DNA of 64,000 nt from assembly GCF_003073475.1 (NCBI RefSeq), contig NZ_CP029033.1, positions 930,001 through 994,000 of the forward strand. Reading direction: 5' to 3'. Origin of the DNA: Actinobaculum sp. 313 (GTDB lineage: Bacteria; Actinomycetota; Actinomycetes; Actinomycetales; Actinomycetaceae). Shown piece by piece: positions 1 through 9,461 of the stretch (the first letter of the stretch is position 1; the number at the start of each line of letters is the position of its first letter). Below the pieces are notes generated by a model, which was not told where the DNA came from, did no database searches, and worked only from the letters and a program-made list of their open reading frames with translations. The translations under genes and the position numbers were made by a program.

Positions 1-1313
1 AGATTCTCTTCCCCCTGCTGGGAATTGTGGTTGCCGTGCGCCTTACTCGCCGCGAGGAGGAGAGCGGACGGACCGAATTGCTCACCGCGTCGCGGGTGGG
101 GCGTTTGACACCGTTGGTATCGGCCGCCGGCCTGATGATCCTGACCGCTCTCGCAACAGGAGCGGTGATGACCGCCGGGATGGTCGCAGTCGGCCTGCCC
201 GCTGCTGGTTCGGCGTGGTATGCGGCTGCGGCGGGCGCTTGCATCCTGTTCTTCGGTGCCGTCGGCCTGCTGCTGGCTCAACTGTGCCAACAGGCCCGCA
301 GTGCGCAGCAACTCGGGATCGTCATCTTCAGCATTGCATACCTGGTCCGTTTTCTCGTGGATGGGCTGGAACTCGGCGTCGTGTGGCTGAGCCCGCTCGG
401 GTGGCTTCCGGAAGTCCGTTCCTTCGATGCTCCACGCGCTTGGCCCCTGGTGGCGTACGGCGCCAGCGCGCTGCTTTTGCTGCTAGCCAGTGGCATGGCC
501 GCCGTGCGGCGCGATTTGGGTGCGGGGCTCATCGCGCCCAAGCCCGGGCCGATTCGCGGCAGTGGGCATATTTCCGCATGGAAGCTGGCGTTGCGCAGCG
601 AGCGGACCGCAACCGTTACCTGGGCCTTCGTCGCCTGCCTGTGGGCGCTTCTTATCGGAGGCTTCAGTACGGAGATGACGAAGATCATCAACGACAATCC
701 ATCGCTGCTCGAAGCGATGGGCCTGGAACGAAGCACCGACCTCATGACGATGATGGCCTCGATTATCATCGTCGCGGCCGCCGGGGCAATCAGCGTGCAA
801 GGTGCTTCGCATTTCGGTGCGGAAGAAGCGGCAGGGCGAATAGGTTTGCTCGCGTCCACCCGCTGCCCGCGGGCCAGACTGTGGGCAGGGTGGTGGGCGG
901 CGACGTTGCTTTCCTCCCTCCTCGTGGTTGCTGCCTCCGCCTTGATACTCGGCATTGGCACGGCCGCATCCTCCGGGCAGTCCGAGTCGATCCGCACGGC
1001 AGTGGAGGTCGGCAGTTCATACCTTGCCTCGGTGCTCCTCATCGGTGCGCTATCGGCGGTGCTCGCCGCGATCGGCCCGCGCTGGCCGGTGGTGGGGTGG
1101 GTGGCTATCGCGTGGACGGTGGTGGTCGGATTCCTCGCCGAGGCGTTGCAACTACCGGAGTGGGCGCGCGATATCTCGCCCGCGCATATGGTGGGCGTGC
1201 TTCCCGTGGACACTCCAGACCCGCGCGTGATCGTCGGGCAGTTGGCGGCTGCCACGGTGTTGCTGGGCTGTTCGCTGTTCATTTTCCGACGCCGCAGCTT
1301 GAAGGCGGGGTGA
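1..1313 (+). CDS. ABC-2 type exporter permease (5' end outside window)
   Basis: Membrane subunit of an ABC exporter of the antibiotic/polyketide-export permease type. The frame is open to the window edge, so the GTG at 27 is not the real start and at least 436 residues are visible. A cytoplasmic segment near the start, RREEESGRTELL, followed by VGR, is typical of this family. About ten hydrophobic helices follow, in two blocks split by a hydrophilic stretch near residues 170-190. The ATPase subunit would be expected upstream, outside the window. The substrate cannot be told from the sequence. Confidence 0.85.
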   Translation, partial: ILFPLLGIVVAVRLTRREEESGRTELLTASRVGRLTPLVSAAGLMILTALATGAVMTAGMVAVGLPAAGSAWYAAAAGACILFFGAVGLLLAQLCQQARSAQQLGIVIFSIAYLVRFLVDGLELGVVWLSPLGWLPEVRSFDAPRAWPLVAYGASALLLLLASGMAAVRRDLGAGLIAPKPGPIRGSGHISAWKLALRSERTATVTWAFVACLWALLIGGFSTEMTKIINDNPSLLEAMGLERSTDLMTMMASIIIVAAAGAISVQGASHFGAEEAAGRIGLLASTRCPRARLWAGWWAATLLSSLLVVAASALILGIGTAASSGQSESIRTAVEVGSSYLASVLLIGALSAVLAAIGPRWPVVGWVAIAWTVVVGFLAEALQLPEWARDISPAHMVGVLPVDTPDPRVIVGQLAAATVLLGCSLFIFRRRSLKAG

Positions 1314-1387
1314 GGGGATGAGCGGTGCCTCAACCGACATCATCTGCCTCGGATTCTCCGGATATCGGGTAGCAGCGTGGTCGAGTC

Positions 1388-1562
1388 CTAGTCCTTGGTC
1401 CACTGCTGATCGATATTCACAACTCGTGAATCTCCGATGTCGAATGACAGAAGCCGGAGTACATCGGCATCTTCCTGCCAGGCGATGCCAACGGCATGAG
1501 CCTTCATGAGATAGCGGCGATCCACATGGTTCCACGACGTCGAGTCGATATCCGTTACTTCA
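1388..1562 (-). pseudogene. Possible out-of-frame tail of the adjacent membrane-protein gene
   Basis: On the minus strand, directly after the stop of the four-helix membrane protein, a different frame encodes a protein-like stretch (EVTDIDSTSWNHVDRRYLMK onwards, ending QQWTKD). It has no start codon or ribosome site of its own. It may be a former C-terminal extension lost by a frameshift, or a remnant of a separate gene. No family was recognised. Confidence 0.3.
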
Positions 1563-2180
1563 CGAATGGACGGAATCGGATGAATCCGGGTGGTCCGAAA
1601 ACGTCTCCATATCGGTGTTCGACTGATCGCCGTGATGGAACCGCTCGTAGACCACGCACGCCAGCGCGGTAAAGCATAGGAACGCAAGGAAAAACGGGGT
1701 GAGAAGCGTCCCAAGGATGCTTCGAAAAGACTGCGTGGGATCTTGCTGCCGCGCCGCATCTACGATCTCTGACCAATGTGCCAAGTTATATGCACTCAGT
1801 GCGATATATAGGGCACTGAACACTCCGAACAATGCCGTTGGTTGCTGCCATCGTAGTTTTTGGCTTCTTGCCTTCTCGTAGAGCCACATCAAAATAGACA
1901 AGAGGATGGCCGCGAGTCCGCACGATAGTACCCAGCCGATATCCTGCGGTGCCTTGAGGCCGCCGGTAAAAACGGCTGTAGCGGGAACTGCCAGCAAGCA
2001 GCAAATGATGAACCCGAGGAAAACGCGCAGTGCGCGCGGTTTCGGTGTCGTGCCAGGCATCCTTTGTTTCCGAGTCGAAAGTGCCGAAGTACTCGGAGAG
2101 GTAGTCATGGCCGTCTGACGCTCTCGAGACGGGCTTCCAATTGCCCGGCAGGTACGTCGCGATTGGCTTGAACGGGTCAT
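1560..2180 (-). CDS. Small four-helix membrane protein, unknown function
   Basis: Predicted 206 residues. The ATG at 2180 was chosen because AGAAAGGGA lies just before it; a second ATG at 2108 lacks a ribosome site. Residues about 50 to 185 hold four hydrophobic helices (starting near VFLGFIICCLLAV, IGWVLSCGLAAILL, ALFGVFSALYIAL and LLTPFFLAFLCF). The tail is acidic and Ser/Asp-rich. No catalytic motif and no recognised family. It lies convergent to the ABC permease. Confidence 0.6.
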   Translation of the reverse strand: MTRSSQSRRTCRAIGSPSRERQTAMTTSPSTSALSTRKQRMPGTTPKPRALRVFLGFIICCLLAVPATAVFTGGLKAPQDIGWVLSCGLAAILLSILMWLYEKARSQKLRWQQPTALFGVFSALYIALSAYNLAHWSEIVDAARQQDPTQSFRSILGTLLTPFFLAFLCFTALACVVYERFHHGDQSNTDMETFSDHPDSSDSVHS

Positions 2181-2646
2181 GTTCCCTTTCTTCGAGTACG
2201 CGATCAAAATCCCAGTCGGCGGAGGCGTCAAGCCAAAGGTTGCTGAGACTGAATTACGCAGCATGCCCAGAGCAGAACAAGCTGAGTTTAAACCGGTGTC
2301 TGCTTCTGCGGGCGTTAAGCAAGCAGAAGTGTTCGATTCTGTTGGCTGTCGGCCTGAGCGGTATCCGCGAAAGTCTACTTTTCCTCCGAAGCATTCAGCA
2401 AGGCGCGCGGCCTACTTGAGAATCTTCTCCTTGCTTTGGCGAGTGACCTTCCTCTTCGGCGAAACGGGGGCAGAGAACCCACGGACGCGCTACATGAACC
2501 TTCGGACGCGCTACATGAAACGAGGAGAGAGGCCACCGTACCGCCCCACAACCCCTCACCTTTCGCCGCAAACGGGTATGATGGCCCCGTCCCATCGTTG
2601 ATAGGCGAAGGTCGGACGGGGCTGACCGGCCGTGAGGAGCATGGAT
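2181..2646. other. Gene-free spacer with a 21-bp tandem duplication
   Basis: No convincing gene. The stretch CGGACGCGCTACATGAA occurs twice, at 2482-2498 and 2503-2519, a 21-bp period. The end of the spacer carries GAGGAG at 2634-2639, the ribosome site for the next gene. Confidence 0.5.
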
Positions 2647-3659
2647 ATGTCGCAGCCGCGCATTGGACTGTTGGGTGCTGGTCGCATCGGCGTGATGCAC
2701 GCCGGGTTGCTGGCACCGCGCGTGGGCGGCCTCGTCGTCGCCGATAGGCGTGCGGAGCGGGCGGAACACGCCGCGAGCCTCTACGGCGCCGAGGTTCGCA
2801 GCCCCGATGGCCTACTGGCCGCCACCGACCTGGACGGCCTCGTCATCGCCACTTCCACGGACACCCATGCGGACCTCATCTGCCGTGCCGTCCGCCTTGG
2901 TATCCCGATCTTCTGCGAAAAACCCATTGCCCTGGACATCCTCTCTACGCGCCGGGCCGGGGACGCCGCAAGGCAGGCGAATGTGCCGGTTCATGTCGGA
3001 TTCCAACGCCGCTTCGACCCGGCGTACACCACTGCACGCCACCGTGTGGCCGCTGGCACAATTGGAGACCTACGCCGCATTCACATGGGAACACTCGACC
3101 AGGTGCCTGCCGCCCGCGAATTCCTCGCTGCCTCTGGCGGCATCTACACCGACTGCCTCATCCACGACTTCGACGTGTTGCGCTGGGTCAGCGGTAGGGA
3201 AGTGGAAGAAGTCTTTGCCTTCGGTACAGACCTCGGCCTGGCCGATTTCGCAGACTTCGGCGACGTCGCCGAAACAACCGTCACCATGCGCATGGAAGAC
3301 GATATCCTCGTGACCGCCCACTCCTCCCGCTTCAACGGAGCCGGATACGACGTGCGAATGGAACTGCACGGGACGGCGGGCACCGACGTCGTCGGAATGG
3401 ACGAGCGCCTTCCCGTGCACTCGCTGGAACCCGGCACCACCTATCCGAGCGGTGAGCCGTGGATCGACTTCATCGCCCGCTTCAAAGACTGTTACGAACG
3501 CGAACTGGACGCCTTCCTCGCCATCATCACCGAAGGCGCCGGCGTTCCCTCAACCATCGACGACGCCGTCGCCGCCTTGCGTATCGCCGCCGCCTGCGGC
3601 ATATCGCGCCGAGAGCACCGCCCGGTACGGATCGCCGAAGTTGAGGGATGGACGCCTGA
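2647..3659 (+). CDS. Gfo/Idh/MocA-family NAD(P)-dependent dehydrogenase (3' frame break)
   Basis: Likely oxidises a polyol or sugar such as inositol in the cytoplasm. It opens with a Rossmann signature GLLGAGRIG, has the family motif CEKPIALD, and a C-terminal substrate domain ending near VRIAEVE. The start ATG at 2647 has GAGGAG seven bases upstream; the ATG at 2641 is too close. Read literally, the frame has no stop here and runs on to 4368 through the symporter gene in the wrong frame, adding Arg/His-rich nonsense. Adding one G to GAGGGA at 3643-3648 gives a stop at 3657 that overlaps the symporter ATG as TGATG, and a normal length near 338 residues. Substrate is not determined. Confidence 0.85.
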
Positions 3660-5362
3660 TGGATTTACGGCTCAACGCAACGCTTTTCGATTACTCATTC
3701 GTCGCCGTCTACCTCTTCTTCGTCATCGCCATCGGCGTGGTCACCAAGCGCAAGGTTCTCACCTCCGAGGATTACTTCCTCTCTGGACGTTCCCTTCCGG
3801 CGTGGATCTGTGCACTGGCCTTCCTCAGTGCCAATATCGGGGCCACCGAGCTGATTGGCATGGCGGCCAACGGCTCTCAATACGGTTTGGCAACAGTGCA
3901 CTACTACTGGATTGGCGCGGTGCCGGCCATGGTGTTCTTGGGCCTGATCATGATGCCGTTCTATTACGGATCACGCGTGCGGTCGGTGCCCGAATATTTG
4001 CGTTTGCGTTTCAACCGCCCCACGCATCTGTACCAGTCCATCGTCTTCGCCGTCGCCACCATCCTCGTGGCAGGTATCAACCTCTTTGCGCTTGCGCTTC
4101 TGATCAACGTTCTGATCGGATGGCCGCTCTGGGCGTCAATCATCGCTGCGGCCGGGGTTGTACTGTTGTACACCACTATGGGCGGACTTACTGCCACCAT
4201 GTACAACGAGGTGTTGCAGTTCCTCATTATTGTGGCCTTCCTCGCGCCGCTGACCGTGGGTGGGCTGGCACGGGTCGGCGGGGTTTCTGGCCTGATCGAC
4301 ACCATCAACAGTACGCAGGTGCTGGGGGAGAATGGCCTCTCGGTGTGGGGTGGCACCGGTCTCGGTAACACGACCAACCCGTATGGCAACTGGATCGCGC
4401 TGCTGCTGGGTATGGGATTCGTCAACTCCTTCGGCTACTGGACCACTAACTTCACCGAGGTACAACGCGCGCTTTCGGCCAAGGACATGTCTGCGGCCCA
4501 GCGCACTCCTATTATTGCCGCGATCCCGAAGATGCTTCTTCCGGCGATTATCATCATGCCCGGGCTGGTGGCGGCGGTGCTGATCCCGGAGTTGAGTGAT
4601 GGCACCCTTTCACATAATGAAGCGCTTCCCGCACTTATCGGCGAGATACTGCCCACCGGTCTGGTGGGGTTGGCGCTGGCCGCGCTGATCGCTGCCTTCA
4701 TGGCCGGCATGGCCGCCAACGTCTCCTCCTTCAACACGGTTGTCACCTATGACATCTGGCAGACCTATGTGCGCCCTGGCCGCAAGGATACGTATTATCT
4801 GCGGGTCGGCCGCAAGCTCACTGTTGCCGGGGTGCTAGTTGCGGTGGGGGCGGCCTTCATTGCCGCCGGTTTCAACAATATTCAGGACTACATCCAACTC
4901 CTGCAATCGATTTTCAACGCGCCGCTTTTCGCCACGTTCATTCTTGGCATGTTCTGGAAACGGATGTCGCCCTGGGCGGGGCTGTGGGGGCTGGTAGCCG
5001 GCGCATTGGGAGCAGCGGGCGTGCAAGCCGGGTACATGGCGGGCATTCTCGAGTTCAATTCGCAGCAGGCCGCCTCCTTTACGGGCAGCGGCATGGCTTT
5101 CATTTTCGATATCACCGTCTCGGTGATTATCACGCTGCGCGGGCGGCCGAAGGCGGACGAAGAACTGGACGGTCTAGTGTGGGGACGCACAAAAATGCCG
5201 ATCCGCGGTGCGCAGCCGGCGCCTGACCTACACAGGGTGGCGGTTAAGGCCGAGCGGGAGCGGGTAGCCGAAGGTGAGAAACTCAAGTGGTGGGAGAACC
5301 CGTGGCCGCTGGGCATCGCGGTTCTGATCTGCCTGGTTATTCTGAATGTGGTGGTGGGCTGA
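3659..5362 (+). CDS. Sodium:solute symporter (SSS family)
   Basis: Inner-membrane sodium-coupled uptake carrier of 567 residues with about 13 helices, usual for the family. Recognisable parts are the first helix FDYSFVAVYLFFVIAIG, the cytoplasmic segment SEDYFLSGRSLPAW with family spacing, and NIGATELIGMA in helix 2. The ATG at 3659 follows GAGGG at 3643 and overlaps the expected stop of the dehydrogenase gene, which implies translational coupling. Pairing with a Gfo/Idh enzyme suggests uptake and oxidation of one sugar or polyol. The in-frame extension upstream of this ATG is the dehydrogenase gene read out of frame. Confidence 0.9.
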   Translation: MDLRLNATLFDYSFVAVYLFFVIAIGVVTKRKVLTSEDYFLSGRSLPAWICALAFLSANIGATELIGMAANGSQYGLATVHYYWIGAVPAMVFLGLIMMPFYYGSRVRSVPEYLRLRFNRPTHLYQSIVFAVATILVAGINLFALALLINVLIGWPLWASIIAAAGVVLLYTTMGGLTATMYNEVLQFLIIVAFLAPLTVGGLARVGGVSGLIDTINSTQVLGENGLSVWGGTGLGNTTNPYGNWIALLLGMGFVNSFGYWTTNFTEVQRALSAKDMSAAQRTPIIAAIPKMLLPAIIIMPGLVAAVLIPELSDGTLSHNEALPALIGEILPTGLVGLALAALIAAFMAGMAANVSSFNTVVTYDIWQTYVRPGRKDTYYLRVGRKLTVAGVLVAVGAAFIAAGFNNIQDYIQLLQSIFNAPLFATFILGMFWKRMSPWAGLWGLVAGALGAAGVQAGYMAGILEFNSQQAASFTGSGMAFIFDITVSVIITLRGRPKADEELDGLVWGRTKMPIRGAQPAPDLHRVAVKAERERVAEGEKLKWWENPWPLGIAVLICLVILNVVVG

Positions 5363-5363
5363 G

Positions 5364-6134
5364 ATGGAAATGTCGTCCTCTAAGCAATCGAGCGGAGCAA
5401 GCCGGGCGGATAGTTGGCCGGATGCGACAGGGCGCAAGAGCGAACAAGCACACGGCTCGGCTCAAACGCGCGGCTCGGTTCAAACGCGCGGCTCCGCTCA
5501 AGCGCGCGGTTCCGCCCAAGCGCATGGCTCCGCCCAGATGCGCGGCTCTGCCGAAGCGCGCGGCTCCGCCGAAGCGCAGGACGAGACCTCTAGCCCGCGT
5601 GCGCGGCAACAACATGATGTGAGCTCTGGTGACGGGGTCGCCGTTGATGGTGTGACGGGCACGCAGGTGCGTGTAGCTGGGGAGGTGAGAGCGGCTGGCA
5701 CGGGGGTGAACGTGGCTGACACGGAGACAGGCGTTACTGGTACGGGGGCGAGTGTGACTGGTTTGGGGGCGACTGCGGCTGGCGCGGCCGGCAACGAGGA
5801 AAGAGTGGCTGTCAAGGAGACGAGCATGGCTGGTACAGGGGCGACTGCGGCTGGTATGGAGGCGGGTGCAACTACCTCGCAACGTGCGGTCAGCGTTCGC
5901 AGGCCGCATATGTCCGTTCTCGACCTGCGAACCTGGATCGTCGCTTTGTTCCTCGTGATGGGCGGAATGCTCGCCTTCTACGGGGCCTTTTTCGTTAGCG
6001 ATGAAGACCTTGCCAAGGCAGCAGGTCTGAACCTTGACCTGTGGTGCGGATTGGGGATGATCGGTGTGGCCGCACTGTTCTTCCTCTGGCTGTGGCTCCG
6101 CCCGCACGAGTCCGTCAAAGATCGCGGCCGGTGA
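5364..6134 (+). CDS. Small membrane protein linked to the symporter, with N-terminal hexapeptide repeats
   Basis: Predicted 256 residues; ATG at 5364 lies one base after the symporter stop, so it is in the same operon. The last 75 residues hold two helices (WIVALFLVMGGMLAFYGAFF and LGMIGVAALFFLWLWL) joined by a DEDLAKAAGLNLDLW loop. This resembles small membrane proteins found beside actinobacterial symporters (recalled, not searched). The first 170 residues are low-complexity: seven six-residue repeats of the GSAQAR type, then a Gly/Thr/Ala/Val-rich stretch. The conserved C-terminal part probably carries the function. Confidence 0.65.
   Translation: MEMSSSKQSSGASRADSWPDATGRKSEQAHGSAQTRGSVQTRGSAQARGSAQAHGSAQMRGSAEARGSAEAQDETSSPRARQQHDVSSGDGVAVDGVTGTQVRVAGEVRAAGTGVNVADTETGVTGTGASVTGLGATAAGAAGNEERVAVKETSMAGTGATAAGMEAGATTSQRAVSVRRPHMSVLDLRTWIVALFLVMGGMLAFYGAFFVSDEDLAKAAGLNLDLWCGLGMIGVAALFFLWLWLRPHESVKDRGR
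5451..5576 (+). repeat. Seven 18-bp in-frame tandem repeats
   Basis: Seven consecutive 18-bp units of the form CGCGGCTCCGCTCAAGCG with a few substitutions each, encoding six-residue repeats in the preceding small membrane protein. The period keeps the frame, so copy-number change would not break the gene. Confidence 0.9.
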
Positions 6135-6396
6135 TTCGGAAGGCTCCTCGGCGCTATTGTCGGCTTCAAAGGATGCGTGACCGGTGGCGGTGTTTTCACC
6201 GACGTTGTTTGTATGCGCCCGTATCGGGCACATAAGAGCGATAGTGGCGCCCTGTCCTATATTGACGACAATCGTGAGGCACCCTGCCGGGTGCATGGGA
6301 CTGTACTAGGCGCGTGGGGTCCTGCTGGCTGTGTGGACTCCGCTAGGCGCTTATGGGCAGTCGAAAGGCTGTATCGAGGAATGGGACGCATGCAGT

Positions 6397-6482
6397 GCAC
6401 GCCTTTGGCGTGCGTGGGTAGCGGCCTTCGGTGTCCTCGCATCTATCGGCGCAGGCCGCACGCCTTTGGCGTGCGTGGGTAG
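6397..6482. repeat. Two copies of a 25-bp hairpin repeat
   Basis: The 25-bp sequence starting GCACGCCTTTGGCGTGC occurs at 6397-6421 and 6458-6482. Each copy can fold as a 7-bp stem (GCACGCC/GGCGTGC) with a TTT loop. It has no T tract, so it is more like a REP-type element than a terminator. Confidence 0.7.
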
Positions 6483-6747
6483 TGGTGCTGGCTCGTGCGC
6501 AGGCGGCTAGCAAACCAAGGTGCTCCGCTGGGCATCCGGACGGCCGAGAACTAAAGCCTGTGTTCGGTGATGCGCCCAGGGCGCGTGCGCCCCTGGTGGC
6601 AGAGTAATGCACGGGAGTGATTGTCATCCGCGTCCGTCGCATTTTACGGCAAGATCGGGCGAGAGCGTATACGACTGCCATCCGCCCGTGAGCGCAAGCC
6701 GCTCCCGGGCCGCGAGTAGCGTGTGCGAGCCACCTCCGCCCGACGAT

Positions 6748-6869
6748 GTGTCAAAATCCCGTCCAAACGGAAGCGAAGTGGAATGGCTCCATCTAAAGAA
6801 TGGCGGAATTATGCGGATTCGAGAAGGCTACCGCGTCCCGCTCGAATCGTTTGGACGGGATTTTGACAC
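6748..6869. repeat. 122-bp palindromic element, copy 1
   Basis: Perfect 22-nt inverted arms: GTGTCAAAATCCCGTCCAAA + CG at 6748-6769 and its reverse complement at 6848-6869, around a 78-nt interior. A second, diverged copy lies at 33173-33294 in the opposite orientation, and the interiors share an AATCCGCATRATTCCGCCA core. Size and arms resemble a miniature inverted-repeat element, but no target duplication is evident and the right arm runs straight into a tandem array. Confidence 0.75.
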
Positions 6870-7007
6870 TTGGCGTGAGGGATAGGCACACTTGCGTGAG
6901 GTATAAGCGCACTTGGCGTGAGGGATAGGCACACTTGCGTGAGGTATAAGCGCACTTGGCGTGAGAGATAGGCGCACTTGGCGTGAGGTACAAGCGCACT
7001 TGGCGTC
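6867..7007. repeat. Tandem array, 21/22-bp units
   Basis: Six full units and one partial unit of the CACTTGGCGTGAGGGATAGG type. Units 1-2 and 3-4 form an exact 43-bp higher-order repeat; units 5-6 have drifted. The array starts within the right arm of the palindromic element. Confidence 0.85.
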
Positions 7008-7130
7008 GGCTCTAGCCGCGTTCTGTCGGACAGAGTGGGTGTGCGGCTCGAAACAGCCGGGATGTGAAGCTTCTTTCCAACCAAGACGCGACGATTAGTG
7101 TGATGCGACGATAACGAGACTATGCGGGCT

Positions 7131-7275
7131 TGGTTGATCCTGCTCGAATACAGCTTGGTGGGGACGGACCTTCGATGCGGTGTACGCACACCATGGTTGA
7201 TCCTGCTCGAATACGGCTTTGTGGGCATGAGCCTTTGACGCGGTGTATGCGAGCCTTGGCTAATTCCGCTAGGAA
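7131..7275. repeat. 63-bp tandem repeat (about 2.3 copies)
   Basis: TGGTTGATCCTGCTCGAATA recurs at 7131 and 7194, with a degenerate third start near 7257, a 63-bp period. No supported gene overlaps it. Confidence 0.7.
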
Positions 7276-7737
7276 CGCAACATGTATGCGCGAGGGGAGA
7301 GTCGTCATCAATGATATGATGACGGGGTTCTAGTCGCGCTGATCCTGTGGATGGATCTGCGCGATCCACTGCGCCTAATACGTCGAAATACGCTTCCTGC
7401 ACAAATTCTCAGCTGGACATTTATGCTTGAAATATCGCCATTTTTGGACGGTAGTCGTCCATTTCTCCGAGGACTAACGTCCCCTTTTTGCCGTGCGATT
7501 TGCCCCGGAGTTGCACTTGCTGAGAATTGGGGCAGTCTGAGAGTGAAGTAGTTGACTGAGGCTGCTATGGTGGACACGTGGTCCGGTGTGGTACGCGGAT
7601 CCTCGTTGCCTCCCAATGGGTGGGACGGGACGGAAGGATCGATTACCGCCCACGAGGCGGGGGGCCACAAGATCGAAAGTGTGTTTTGGACGGGCTCCGT
7701 CCATTTGCTTACTTCCGCCCTTCCACTGTTCGCGTTC

Positions 7738-7900
7738 TTTTCACGCTAGGTATTTGTGCTGGGGTGTGGTCTTGCCTTGCGTCTGTGTGGGTTATTTTCA
7801 CGCTGGGCGTTTGCGCCGGGTTATGGTCTCGCTTCGCGTCCGTGCGGGCTCCTTTCCCGCTGGGCATTGGCGCAGAAGCATGGACTCGCCGCGTGTCAGG
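7738..7900. repeat. 57-bp tandem repeat (about 3 copies)
   Basis: Units beginning near TTTTCACGCT repeat with a 57-bp period (anchors at 7744, 7801 and 7858). The third unit is degenerate. The period is a multiple of three and one plus-strand frame stays open through it, but it has no start signal and no protein character outside the repeat. Confidence 0.7.
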
Positions 7901-8019
7901 TAGTGAATTGATGTTTGCTTGGCGCGCTCGTGTCACACCGCCCGCTAGAGGCCTACCGCAATGCCGATTTTGGGACGCGATCCCGGCTAGTTATCCAACA
8001 TAAGAAGAAAGGGACACTC

Positions 8020-9453
8020 ATGCTGAGTTCTCTGCGCCGTGAGGTGCATGCCAGGGATCTGACCCCTGGCCATCGCATCTTCCTCCTTGTCCTAGTCTCG
8101 ATGGGCAGTTCTATCATTTACACGCCCGCCTACCTGAAGACGGTCTTCTACGATCCACTGATGCAGGCGCTGAATGCCACCAACGCTGATCTTGGAAAAC
8201 TGCTGTCGGCTTACGCGATCACAGCCACAATCTGCTACCTCCCGTCCGGTATCGTCGCAGACAAGGTTCGGGTGCGCACACTCGGTTGGGTCGGATTCTC
8301 AACGACGGCGGCTCTGACCTTCGTATACGCGCTCCTTCCGTCCTTCAATACACTGATGCTCGTCTTCGTCGGCATGGGCATCACAACTATTCTGATCTGG
8401 TGGGGAATTCGCTACAAACTGGTGCGTCTGATCTCGGAAGAGGATGAATACTCCCGTAATATTGGCATCTCCTACGGTATCTACGGTGCTGCTGGGCTTG
8501 TCGTCAACCTCATTAATCTGTGGATTATCGGACGTTTCGTAAACCACCTGGCGGCGGGTGTACGCACACTGCTGATCTTCCTCGGATGCATCATCCTGAT
8601 CCTCGGCGTTCTCTCCTTCCTCTTCATCCCGAAGTTCGAAGGCGAGATCAATCGTGATGGCGGTGGTTTCAACCTCCACGAGCTGACCGCTGCCCTACGC
8701 AGCCCTGTTGTGTGGCTTTCAGCTTGCTGCCTGTTCTTCGTTTACTTCTACTACACCGGAGTTGCCTACACGACCCCGTACCTGCAAACGGTGATGGGAG
8801 CCTCGCTCACCATTGTCTCTGTTGTATCAATTGTCCGTACCTACGGCATCACACTCCTGTCCGGCCCCGCGTTCGGATTCATGGCGAAGGCCGTCGGCTC
8901 GCCCTCGCGCGTCATCGTGACCGGATCGGTGGTGGCGGCGCTGATCCTCGTCGTCTTCACCTTCCTTCCGACCACTGTCGCAATGACGGTCGTGGCAGCC
9001 ATTTTGATCATCTTGCTCGGTTTCATCGGCAATGGCGTGTTCGGCATTGTTTCCTCACAGCTGACCGAAGGGAAGGTACCCTTGACCATTTTCGGAACAG
9101 CAACCGGAATCCTCTCCGTGGTGGGCTTCCTCCCGGACACCTTCTCTTCCACATGGTTTGGCGCCATGATCGACAAGTCGGGCAACGACGCGTACCGGAG
9201 CATCTTCATCATTTTGGCCGTCGCGGCGCTTCTGGCTGCGGCATTCGCGCTGGCCCTGCTGTTCTACGTGCGCAGGAACAAAGCGAAGCTTGAGGCGGAC
9301 GAAGTTGCTGCCGCAGAGCATGCCGCCGGGCATGCCTCGGAGCATGGCACCGAGCACGCGTCCGAGCACGACGGCAAACAGGCAAGCCAGAATTCCGCTG
9401 CTTCGTCCGCATCATCCCCGGTGGATGCTGAGGCCAAGCGCGGGCGCGAATAG
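8020..9453 (+). CDS. MFS transporter at head of carnitine-like cluster
   Basis: Inner-membrane major-facilitator carrier of 477 residues with 12 predicted helices. ATG at 8020 follows AGAAAGGG. The loop after helix 2 has a degenerate MFS signature (GIVADKVRVRTLG). The C-terminal 45 residues are His/Glu/Ala-rich (EHAAGH, EHGTEH, EHASEH), a short repeat tail. It is the first gene of a co-directional run with the esterase and caiABC genes, so it probably imports the substrate or exports the product. It takes the place that a BCCT carrier (CaiT) holds in enteric bacteria. Substrate not determined. Confidence 0.85.
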   Translation: MLSSLRREVHARDLTPGHRIFLLVLVSMGSSIIYTPAYLKTVFYDPLMQALNATNADLGKLLSAYAITATICYLPSGIVADKVRVRTLGWVGFSTTAALTFVYALLPSFNTLMLVFVGMGITTILIWWGIRYKLVRLISEEDEYSRNIGISYGIYGAAGLVVNLINLWIIGRFVNHLAAGVRTLLIFLGCIILILGVLSFLFIPKFEGEINRDGGGFNLHELTAALRSPVVWLSACCLFFVYFYYTGVAYTTPYLQTVMGASLTIVSVVSIVRTYGITLLSGPAFGFMAKAVGSPSRVIVTGSVVAALILVVFTFLPTTVAMTVVAAILIILLGFIGNGVFGIVSSQLTEGKVPLTIFGTATGILSVVGFLPDTFSSTWFGAMIDKSGNDAYRSIFIILAVAALLAAAFALALLFYVRRNKAKLEADEVAAAEHAAGHASEHGTEHASEHDGKQASQNSAASSASSPVDAEAKRGRE

Positions 9454-9461
9454 GAGTGGTG

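Larger units (their letters stand above)
6135..8019. other. 1.9-kb gene-free region rich in repeats
   Basis: No reading frame here looks like a protein. The region holds two copies of a short hairpin, a 122-bp palindromic element, and tandem arrays with periods of about 22, 63 and 57 bp, listed separately. It separates the symporter operon from the carnitine-like cluster. The last 40 bases hold the ribosome site of the next gene. Confidence 0.7.

Noticed and set aside
3660-4368. Long C-terminal extension of the Gfo/Idh protein
   Set aside because: It is the symporter gene read in the wrong frame; composition is Arg/His-rich nonsense and the symporter frame is clearly the coding one.
5337-6296. 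319-codon open frame antisense to the symporter partner
   Set aside because: Mirrors the repeat region on the other strand; Arg/Ser-rich, no start signal and no family.
6867-7007. Regular direct repeats resembling a CRISPR array
   Set aside because: Units are contiguous with no spacers and no cas genes are nearby; it is a tandem repeat.
7578-8003. Open frame through the 57-bp repeats as a repeat protein gene
   Set aside because: No ribosome site, no protein character outside the repeats, and it overlaps the leader of the MFS gene.
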